From contig PCTK01000071.1 in the NCBI GenBank assembly GCA_002786505.1, forward strand, positions 1-6,946: 6,946 nt of DNA, written 5' to 3'. Of this stretch, positions 1 to 5,927 are shown piece by piece. This DNA is from Nitrospinae bacterium CG22_combo_CG10-13_8_21_14_all_47_10. Lineage in GTDB: Bacteria > Nitrospinota > Nitrospinia > Nitrospinales > VA-1. The position numbers and the translations under genes are program-made. Below the pieces are notes generated by a model. The model was not told the origin of the DNA. It saw only the letters and a list, made by a program, of their open reading frames with translations, and made no database searches. Within the stretch, counting starts at the first letter, position 1; the number at the start of each line of letters is the position of its first letter.

Positions 1-32
1 AAACACATTTTGTAATTCAAAAAATATTCGGA

Positions 33-839
33 ATGCAACCGTTTGCCCTTACAAAACCTGTATTTGCGCATGTTAAACTTTTTACTCATGCAATATGCGG
101 GTTAGGTTTTTTTTTCATGGTTTGGACTCATACTGCTTGGGGACAAGAACTGGAGTCCATTATTACGGAAAATATGGCCCTGATACCGGGGGGAACTTTC
201 AAAAGAGGTTGCGACCGTTTTGGACCGCAACATGGGGCTCCAGAGCAAATTGTCCATCTGGATGCTTTTTGGATCGATAAATTTGAAGTCACAAATAAAA
301 AATTTGAAAAACTATTTCCGGAACATTATATGCGCCGCAGTATTTTTTCCGATTGTGGCGATTGTCCTGTTTCAAAACTCAGTTGGTATGAAGCGGCGGA
401 CTATTGCCACTTGATTGGCAAGGCACTGCCCAGTGAAGCTCAGTGGGAAAGAGCCGCTAGCAATGGTGATGGATGCCAATTCCCCTGGGGTGAAGGTTTT
501 GACCTTATGAACCCTCCTGCCAGAGGGGGCTTAAAGTTACGTGATAAAGCTTCCAAGGTCGGGTCTTTTCCAGCTAATTCAAACGGGGTTTATGACATGG
601 CCGGAAATGTCTGGGAATGGGTTGCGGACTGGTTTTCGGTCAAGTTTTATTACATGGATATCCTTCATAATCCCAGAGGGCCAACACAAGGTGTCATGAA
701 AGTGAGGCGAGGCGGTTCGTGGTCGGACTCGGTGGTGGCTATGGCATCGGGGTATAGGGACTGGAGTTATCCCCTATCACGAGGTTTTAATGATATAGGG
801 TTTCGCTGTGCCATCAACTTGAAATCCAAGAGAGACTGA
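33..839 (+). CDS. Exported FGE-sulfatase (SUMF1) domain protein, probably not a true formylglycine-generating enzyme
   Basis: The protein has 268 residues. Residues 1-37 look like a signal peptide: a basic N-region with K8 and K15, a hydrophobic stretch around 20-31 and a plausible cleavage after AWG (35-37). The mature part shows the FGE-sulfatase fold in order: MALIPGGTFKRGC (48-60), HLDAFWIDKFEVTN (75-88), LSWYEAADYC (116-125), LPSEAQWERAA (132-142), FPWGEG (150-155), GVYDMAGNVWEW (185-196), RRGGSW (225-230) and DIGFRCA (254-260). Genuine FGEs oxidise a sulfatase cysteine using two cysteines shortly before the GFRCA motif. Here that stretch (YRDWSYPLSRGFND, 241-254) has none, so a structural, binding or other role is more likely. 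Six cysteines remain in the mature part, including C108-x2-C111, and could form disulfides outside the cytoplasm. The frame stays open to the left window edge and the SD before this ATG is poor, so the start may lie upstream; the next ATG (117) would remove the signal peptide. It is probably co-transcribed with the LRR gene that follows. Confidence 0.85.
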   Translation: MQPFALTKPVFAHVKLFTHAICGLGFFFMVWTHTAWGQELESIITENMALIPGGTFKRGCDRFGPQHGAPEQIVHLDAFWIDKFEVTNKKFEKLFPEHYMRRSIFSDCGDCPVSKLSWYEAADYCHLIGKALPSEAQWERAASNGDGCQFPWGEGFDLMNPPARGGLKLRDKASKVGSFPANSNGVYDMAGNVWEWVADWFSVKFYYMDILHNPRGPTQGVMKVRRGGSWSDSVVAMASGYRDWSYPLSRGFNDIGFRCAINLKSKRD

Positions 840-841
840 AT

Positions 842-1570
842 ATGGTTACCCAAGTCAAGCTGGACTATATCAACCGGCTTATCGATGAGTGCCTTGATGG
901 AGAAGCGCTCGAATTGAGTGGGAAATTTATTGGGGATGAGGGGGTTGAAGCCATGGTTCACACTAACCGCCTCTTTGAGGTGGAAAACCTGGACCTCTCT
1001 AAAAATAAACTGACCTGGCGCGGTGCCCACCATTTGTTTCATTGTCACCTTTTTAAAAATTTAAAGCGGTTGTATTTGGGTGAAAACAATATTTCTGATA
1101 AAGGGGTGAAGGAGTTGCCAGCGGCTGATTTTGCGGAAAACCTTTCTCTTCTTGATTTGCGTTTTAACAATATTGGGCCGGAAGGTGGACTGGCCATCGT
1201 TCAGTCGGAGAAATTCAGGAAATTGCAGGTTTTAATTTTCCAGGAAAATCCTGTCGGTGATGAAACCCTGATAGCACTGGCGAAAGCCCCCACTTTTGCC
1301 AATCTGAGGAAATTAAATTTTTATCGCACGGAAATAACCCCAAAAGGTATTAAAATTCTGGCCAAATCAAAAGTATTGCAAAGGGTTAAACATTTTAATC
1401 TTGCGCGAAATTATCTGCATTTTGAATCCGCCAGGCTTCTGGCCAATACTAAAACTTTGACCAATATAGAAAGCCTCCTGTTGTTTGACACGGGAATAGG
1501 GGATGCGGGAGTCAAAGCAATTATGGAATCGTCAGCGTTTTCTAAATTAAAAACTTTACGGGTAACCTAA
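842..1570 (+). CDS. Leucine-rich-repeat protein (ribonuclease-inhibitor type)
   Basis: The protein has 242 residues and is nearly all repeat. A short N-terminal helix-like cap (1-19) is followed by eight units of exactly 27 residues starting at 20, 47, 74, 101, 128, 155, 182 and 209. A ninth begins at 236 and stops after LKTLRVT. The unit consensus is roughly LxxLxLxxNxIxxxGxxxLxxxxxFxN, the alternating strand/helix form of the ribonuclease-inhibitor LRR class. Such folds bind proteins; no catalytic motif is visible and the partner is unknown. There is no signal peptide or membrane segment, so it is predicted cytoplasmic, unlike its exported neighbour upstream. The start lies 2 nt after the stop of the FGE-like gene, with AAGAGAGA (828-835) as ribosome binding site 6 nt upstream, so the pair is likely translationally coupled. 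It ends 9 nt before the stop of the convergent sulfite-oxidase-like gene. Confidence 0.9.
   Translation: MVTQVKLDYINRLIDECLDGEALELSGKFIGDEGVEAMVHTNRLFEVENLDLSKNKLTWRGAHHLFHCHLFKNLKRLYLGENNISDKGVKELPAADFAENLSLLDLRFNNIGPEGGLAIVQSEKFRKLQVLIFQENPVGDETLIALAKAPTFANLRKLNFYRTEITPKGIKILAKSKVLQRVKHFNLARNYLHFESARLLANTKTLTNIESLLLFDTGIGDAGVKAIMESSAFSKLKTLRVT
899..1546 (+). repeat. Eight in-frame 81-nt LRR coding units
   Basis: Eight consecutive units of exactly 81 nt encode residues 20-235 of the LRR protein without any insertion or deletion in register. At DNA level the units have diverged, so the period is visible in protein but not as near-identical DNA. This argues for old duplication kept by structural constraint rather than recent tandem expansion. 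Confidence 0.85.
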
Positions 1571-1579
1571 GAGTTATCT

Positions 1580-2266
1580 TCAGGAGTAACGGTCATTCAG
1601 CCAGGGCTCTGCTGTGTTGGAATATCCTCTTTTTTCCCAGAACCCCAGTTCGTCACTGTCTCGAAAAATGATCTCGCCGATCCACTTTGCTCCTTTCCAG
1701 GCGTAGAGTTGGGGGGTGATCATCCGCACAGGGCCACCATGCTCCCTGGTAAGGGGCTGATTTTCCCATTCGTGGACCAACAGAACATCATATTTCATAG
1801 CTTCTTCCATCTGCAAGTTCGTGGAATACCCGTCCCAAGCCTTGATATAGACAAATTTGGCACTCGGGAGCACCTCGCAATATTCTGCAAGATCTGAGAA
1901 CTTTACCCCTTTCCAATTGTTGTCCAGTCGACTCCAGGTGGTAACGCAATGAAAGTCGGAAATATCGCTGGTTTGAGGTAGTTTGAGAAACTCCTCCCAA
2001 TTGAAGGTTTTCACGGTCTTGACCAAACCCGAAACAGTCAGGTTCCATGAAAATTCATCCAGTTCCGGGGTCACCCCCAGATCCAACACGGGCCAGGATT
2101 CAACCACTCTTTGTCCAGGGGGAATTTTTGGATTGCCATCCCGGTTCAATTCTCCTTCACCTTGAGGAGTTTCTCCATTAAGGCCCTGATTCTTTTGGAA
2201 AGCCTTGCGGTATTCAATCAACCGTTCCCGGCCTTTTATTTTCTTTGAATTGATATCGTATGACAT
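1580..2266 (-). CDS. Cytosolic sulfite-oxidase-family molybdopterin oxidoreductase
   Basis: The protein has 228 residues and forms a single oxidoreductase molybdopterin-binding domain (COG2041-type). Visible hallmarks are W58-PVLDLG (58-64), WNLTVSGLV (74-82), DFHCVTTWSRLDNNWKGV (104-121) with C107 as the expected molybdenum-ligating cysteine, HGGPVRM (176-182), YAWKGAKWI (188-196) for cofactor contacts, and the C-terminal GFWEKRGYSNTAEPW (208-222). The length matches the short bacterial/archaeal sulfite-oxidase-like branch: there is no C-terminal dimerisation domain, no heme domain and no Tat or Sec signal, unlike periplasmic MsrP or SorA-type enzymes. The substrate is unknown; sulfite oxidation itself is not established for this branch. 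No membrane or cytochrome partner is adjacent and the gene appears monocistronic. The only in-frame N-terminal Met has a weak SD (GAGA, 4 nt away). It converges on the LRR gene with a 9-nt gap and diverges from the glycosyltransferase gene across 266 nt. Confidence 0.9.
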   Translation of the reverse strand: MSYDINSKKIKGRERLIEYRKAFQKNQGLNGETPQGEGELNRDGNPKIPPGQRVVESWPVLDLGVTPELDEFSWNLTVSGLVKTVKTFNWEEFLKLPQTSDISDFHCVTTWSRLDNNWKGVKFSDLAEYCEVLPSAKFVYIKAWDGYSTNLQMEEAMKYDVLLVHEWENQPLTREHGGPVRMITPQLYAWKGAKWIGEIIFRDSDELGFWEKRGYSNTAEPWLNDRYS

Positions 2267-2285
2267 GGAATCTCGGAAATGCTAT

Positions 2286-2320
2286 CTAAATTAATAAATA
2301 AAAGAAATAAATAAATTTAG
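2286..2320. promoter_or_regulatory. AT-rich inverted repeat upstream of the sulfite-oxidase-like gene
   Basis: CTAAATT (2286-2292) is perfectly inverted as AATTTAG (2314-2320), with a 21-nt spacer made of ATAAA/AATAAA-type repeats. It lies 20-54 nt before the leftward start codon, where a promoter or regulator site for that gene would sit. Such A+T runs arise easily by chance, so an operator role is only possible. Confidence 0.3.
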
Positions 2321-2427
2321 TACTTCAGTGGTAATGGTCTTTATTTAGCCAATTCATAAGTAAGATGGAAATTTTACCGCCTGGTTACAAAATTATTTGG
2401 CGGGTCCTGGTACCCCCTATTTCTGGA

Positions 2428-2456
2428 TTCACCTTTTCTGGTTCCAACGCCATAAA
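2428..2456 (+). promoter_or_regulatory. Candidate sigma70-type promoter for the glycosyltransferase operon
   Basis: TTCACC (2428-2433, 4 of 6 matches to TTGACA) and CATAAA (2451-2456, 4 of 6 to TATAAT) are 17 nt apart. Transcription would start near 2462-2464, leaving a leader of about 70 nt that carries the hairpin at 2470-2503. The match is modest and was found by eye. Confidence 0.3.
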
Positions 2457-2469
2457 TAATAAGGGTTAA

Positions 2470-2503
2470 GTCCTTTTCCTGTTTCACCGAAAAAGGAAAG
2501 GAC
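2470..2503 (+). promoter_or_regulatory. Leader hairpin before the 1127-residue glycosyltransferase gene
   Basis: The 34 nt fold as GTCCTTT/AAAGGAC (7 bp), a one-base T bulge, CCT/AGG (3 bp), a G-A mismatch, TTTC/GAAA (4 bp) and an ACC loop: 14 pairs in all. It ends 29 nt before the start codon and 15 nt before the GGAG (2519-2522) that serves as ribosome binding site. No T-run follows on either strand, so it is not a standard intrinsic terminator. A role in mRNA stability, or as a protein or RNA binding site, would fit. The 3' arm contains an SD-like AGGAAAGGA with no start codon at a suitable distance. Confidence 0.6.
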
Positions 2504-2532
2504 AGCCTATTACTCGCCGGAGCTTATCTCCT

Positions 2533-5500
2533 ATGAAATTAAAAATCCTTTCCTTTAATTGGCATGAACCTTATTTGTGTTTGTTGGCAAAGACAGGCCA
2601 TGACTTCCTGGTCGTAGAACCAGAAATTGCCCCTGGTCATTACCGCCGGTGGGATGAAAATATGCGTCCTATTCCGGCAAATGTACGCCTTCTTACCAAA
2701 AAATCAGCCTATGAAATGCTGGAACTTGGAGGACTGGATCTTATTATCGCACACAACATTAAAGATTTAATAGCGATTAGAGATTATTCCCTTCCCAAGA
2801 TTGTTGTGTTTCACAACTGCCTAACCACTGAAATTAAGTTGGGAAACGATCAGGTAAATAGAAGGGAGTATTTGGAGCAAATTCGCTTTCTTCTGAAGGA
2901 TGTTCAAAAAGTTTTTATCTCTGAGAAAAAGCGGCAGGACTGGGGGTTAAATGGCGAATTGATTGTGCCGGGTCTGGATGTCTCCGAATATGGGGGCTAT
3001 AAGGGGAACAGGGAGACGGTTCTGCAAGTCGGTAACCTGCTAAAGGAACGGGATCTGATGATGGGTTATTCCACCAGCCAGCAGATCGTAGGGAGCCATC
3101 CTTTGACAACCTTGGGCATCAACCCTCATATCCCCGGTTCGCGGTTGTCTGAGGGGTTCCAGGATTTGTTGGAGAATTTTAGATGTTGCCGGGTATTCAT
3201 CAACACTACTGTGGAGGAATATGAAGATGGCTACAATCTGAGCATGCTTGAGGCCATGGCAACTGGAATGCCGGTGGTCAGTTCCTGGAACAAATCTTCA
3301 CCCATTGAAGATGGGAAAAATGGTTTTATCTCGAAAGAACTGAATTATTTAAACCAGCGCATTGATTTTCTTTTAAAAAATCCGGAAGAAGCCAGGAAGC
3401 TGGGAGAACAAGCGCGGAAAACCGTTCAAGATAAATTTCCGTTAAATAAATTTCTTCAGTCGTGGCAGAAGGTGATTGAGAAGTCGATTTTGGAGTTTTT
3501 AGACCGAACTGGAATCAATTTGCAAGGCAAGACCGTTCTATTTCAGGAAAAAATCAGGAAAAATATTTTAATGGATTTTGTTTCCTATCCTGCCACCACT
3601 GCTCATTATTTGGAAAGAGCTTTTAGAAAAAATCACAATGTAATCACTTGCGGCTCTCAAATTAATGAGGAAGTCATTAAATTGTGGAACCTGGAAGCTC
3701 TCAAATGGGAAGCAACCCCGCAGGACATATACCGGGGAAATAGGACAACCTTGCAAGAGGTCATGGCAGAGTTGCCCGATGGGTGGAGGCCTGATTTTTA
3801 TTTATGGGTCGAAACGGGTCTGAGTGATATTCCGGAGGACTTGGGACAACACGTATTGCCGAAAGTCTGTTACCTGATTGATACCCATATAAATTTTGAA
3901 CGGCATCTGGAAATTGCCCGGAATTTCGATTTTATCTTTTTGGCGCAAAAAGCGTATGTGCTACCCATGAGCCAGGCAGGGATCAAAAATGTTATGTGGC
4001 TACCCCTGGCTTGTGATGAAGAAATTCACGGAAAGGTTGAGATTGACAAGGGATGTGATGTGGGGTTTGTCGGCTCCATTTCCGCAACGCCAGATCGCCG
4101 AAAAATTCTTCTGGATAGAATTCAGAAACAGTTTGATCTGGATTCCCAGAGAAAATTCATGGATGAAATGGCAGAGCATTATAGTAAATCCCGTATCGTA
4201 TTTAACAATGCCATCAATAATGATCTCAATATGCGGGTGTTCGAAGCTTTGTGCAGTGGCAGTCTTCTGGTTACCGATTCGGCACCCGGGAGCGGACTGG
4301 CAGAGCTTTTCACGGACAAACAACATTTAGTTATTTATGAGGATGAAAACCTTGAGGAAACAATATTGCATTATCTTGAGAATGAGACGGAAAGGGAAAG
4401 GATTGCCGATGAAGGAAGAAGAGAGGTGCTTGCCAGACACACTTATGGACATCGTGCCGACTCCATGATCCAAGTCTTAAATGCAAAAATTGGCGAATCT
4501 TTGGAAGAGGACCCTGCCTCCATGAACGATAAATCTCCCTCCTATTACGAAAATGTCAGGAACGATTTAATTCCTCTCATTCCAAACGGGGCAAAATGTA
4601 TTTTAGAAGTGGGTTGCGCCGCGGGAATGACCGGGCAGGAACTTAAGAAACGTTTTGGAGCGTTTGTGGCGGGAATTGAGCTAAACATCAAGGCCGCCGC
4701 TTTGGCAAAAAATGTTTTGGATGATGTGGTGCAGGGCGATATTGAAAAAATTGACCTGCCTTATAGCAATGGCTCCTTTGACTGTATTTTATTTGCGGAC
4801 GTTCTGGAACACTTGGTAAATCCCCTTTCGGCATTGGTCAAGGTAAGGCGGTTGTTGAAAAAAGGCGGTACGGTTGTGGCCAGTATCCCAAATGTTCAGT
4901 TTCATGGAGTGATCCATAAATTGATTGAAGGCAACTGGACGTATGAAAAAGAAGGCATACTTGATGAAACTCATCTCAGGTTCTTCACATATAAGGAAAT
5001 CGTGAAACTGTTTTCGCAAGCAGGTTATTCGATTCAGGCGGTTGTAGAAGTTCTAGACCCTCAGTATGAAAATTATTCTTCCATAAATCCTACAGTACTC
5101 AATTTTGGCAGGACTCAGATCAAAGATTTAACTCCTGAAGAGATCAAAAGATTTTTTGTATTTCAGTATCAAATCATTGCAAGCCCAATAAATATTAACA
5201 AAAATGAGGTAGACGAAATGTTTGAACATGGAGGAACTGAAGTGAAAATTGATCATTTGCTATTGGAAGCTTCAGAAGTATTGGAATCAGGAGATCTTGA
5301 GATTGCTCTAAAACTTTATGATGAAATTGTCAAAATATCTCCTGATAACGCCAAGGCTCTGATTGGAATGGGGGATTGCTATATGAAACTTCAACTCCCT
5401 GACAAGGCAGAAACCTGCTTTGACAAAGCTTGTATAAAGGAACCCAATAATTCCAGAGGATGGTTGGGGTCGGGATTGCTCGCTCTGCATAAAAATGATA

Positions 5501-5916
5501 GCAAGAAAGCAGATATTTGTTTTTACAGGTGCCTCGAAAATGACCCTGATAACGATAAAGCCTATTGCGGGCTTGGAATGGCAAGGCTAAACAGGAATGA
5601 TTTTGATGGAGCGGTTGATTATTTTTGTAAAGCTTTGGATTCGAACCTGGAAAACCTTTCTGCCTGTAAATTCCTTTTGGAGCTTTCCTATAAGCTGGAG
5701 GAGTTTGAAAAAATTGAGAACTATTTAAATAATTTTATGGAGCTTCATCCCGCAAACATGAATATGCGATTCGCTTTAGCTGGAATTCAATACAAACGTG
5801 GAAACCTTGAAGATTCCCTGAAAAATTTAGAATCCATCCTTGCATTGAATCCAGAGCATGAGTCTGCTCGTGAAATGCTGGAGAGTGTCCGCTCGGATGT
5901 GGTGCTAAGTAAATAA
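2533..5916 (+). CDS. Four-module protein: GT4-like glycosyltransferase, CgeB-like glycosyltransferase, SAM methyltransferase, TPR tail
   Basis: The protein has 1127 residues and no signal peptide or membrane span, so it is cytoplasmic. Module 1 (about 1-325) is GT-B/GT4-like: strand LQVGNLLKERD (164-174) opens its C-terminal half, and EDGYNLSMLEAMATGMPVVS (231-250) is the nucleotide-sugar motif, with D232/E240 in place of the usual E-x7-E pair. Module 2 (about 340-655) is CgeB/DUF3880-like: VCYLIDTHINFERH (445-458), LPLACDEEIHG (490-500), then NMRVFEALCSGSLLVTDSAP (566-585). Module 3 (about 664-880) is a class I SAM methyltransferase: LEVGCAAG (691-698), acidic E716 after strand 2, GDI (735-737), FDCILFADVLEHL (749-761), SIPN (784-787). 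Module 4 (906-1109) is six TPRs. Likely role: transfer of two sugars and methylation of a sugar on a surface glycan or protein, with the TPRs holding acceptor or partners. Start: GGAG (2519-2522), 10 nt before ATG. It heads an operon with the gene 11 nt downstream. Each module join carries a Met with an SD-like site. Sugar and acceptor are unknown. Confidence 0.9.
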   Translation: MKLKILSFNWHEPYLCLLAKTGHDFLVVEPEIAPGHYRRWDENMRPIPANVRLLTKKSAYEMLELGGLDLIIAHNIKDLIAIRDYSLPKIVVFHNCLTTEIKLGNDQVNRREYLEQIRFLLKDVQKVFISEKKRQDWGLNGELIVPGLDVSEYGGYKGNRETVLQVGNLLKERDLMMGYSTSQQIVGSHPLTTLGINPHIPGSRLSEGFQDLLENFRCCRVFINTTVEEYEDGYNLSMLEAMATGMPVVSSWNKSSPIEDGKNGFISKELNYLNQRIDFLLKNPEEARKLGEQARKTVQDKFPLNKFLQSWQKVIEKSILEFLDRTGINLQGKTVLFQEKIRKNILMDFVSYPATTAHYLERAFRKNHNVITCGSQINEEVIKLWNLEALKWEATPQDIYRGNRTTLQEVMAELPDGWRPDFYLWVETGLSDIPEDLGQHVLPKVCYLIDTHINFERHLEIARNFDFIFLAQKAYVLPMSQAGIKNVMWLPLACDEEIHGKVEIDKGCDVGFVGSISATPDRRKILLDRIQKQFDLDSQRKFMDEMAEHYSKSRIVFNNAINNDLNMRVFEALCSGSLLVTDSAPGSGLAELFTDKQHLVIYEDENLEETILHYLENETERERIADEGRREVLARHTYGHRADSMIQVLNAKIGESLEEDPASMNDKSPSYYENVRNDLIPLIPNGAKCILEVGCAAGMTGQELKKRFGAFVAGIELNIKAAALAKNVLDDVVQGDIEKIDLPYSNGSFDCILFADVLEHLVNPLSALVKVRRLLKKGGTVVASIPNVQFHGVIHKLIEGNWTYEKEGILDETHLRFFTYKEIVKLFSQAGYSIQAVVEVLDPQYENYSSINPTVLNFGRTQIKDLTPEEIKRFFVFQYQIIASPININKNEVDEMFEHGGTEVKIDHLLLEASEVLESGDLEIALKLYDEIVKISPDNAKALIGMGDCYMKLQLPDKAETCFDKACIKEPNNSRGWLGSGLLALHKNDSKKADICFYRCLENDPDNDKAYCGLGMARLNRNDFDGAVDYFCKALDSNLENLSACKFLLELSYKLEEFEKIENYLNNFMELHPANMNMRFALAGIQYKRGNLEDSLKNLESILALNPEHESAREMLESVRSDVVLSK
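5248..5859 (+). repeat. Six consecutive 34-residue TPR units
   Basis: Residues 906-1109 split into six units of exactly 34, starting at 906, 940, 974, 1008, 1042 and 1076. Most end in a P-[DNA]-[NH] turn (PDN, PNN, PDN, then LEN, PAN, PEH). Helix positions carry the usual small and bulky TPR residues (A/G at 8 and 20, F/Y near 24, A at 27). The fifth unit is the least canonical. This is a protein-protein or acceptor-binding superhelix, as seen in TPR-bearing glycosyltransferases such as O-GlcNAc transferase, although there the TPRs are N-terminal. Confidence 0.85.
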
Positions 5917-5927
5917 CCGGATTTGAA

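Larger units (their letters stand above)
2267..2532. other. Divergent intergenic region with two outward transcription units
   Basis: This 266-nt AT-rich region separates the sulfite-oxidase-like gene (leftward) from the glycosyltransferase operon (rightward), and should hold the promoters of both. It contains the AT-rich inverted repeat near 2286-2320, a smaller CCGCC/GGCGG inverted pair (2377-2381 and 2399-2403, 17 nt apart), a candidate rightward promoter (2428-2456) and a strong hairpin (2470-2503). I see no convincing small ORF or RNA gene. A clear leftward promoter could not be assigned. Confidence 0.7.

Noticed and set aside
767..1048. A 93-residue minus-strand frame across the FGE-like/LRR junction
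   Set aside because: It lies wholly antisense to two well-supported genes, and its sequence matches no recognisable motif.
33..1570. FGE-fold plus LRR as a diversity-generating retroelement target or defence system
   Set aside because: No reverse transcriptase, template/variable repeat pair, nuclease or NTPase is visible in the window, so such a label would have no support.
1561..1578. Short hairpin GGTAAC/GTTATC between the convergent LRR and sulfite-oxidase-like genes as a bidirectional terminator
   Set aside because: It has only six pairs including a G-T wobble, no T-run follows on the + strand, and on the - strand the wobble becomes an A-C mismatch.
2377..2403. CCGCC/GGCGG inverted pair in the intergenic region as an operator or terminator
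   Set aside because: Five pairs across a 17-nt loop are expected by chance; there is no T-run and no symmetry beyond the core.
3989..4330. Overlapping 113-residue plus-strand and 108-residue minus-strand frames inside the large glycosyltransferase gene
   Set aside because: Both are shadows within the CgeB-like module, whose own frame carries clear family motifs through this stretch.
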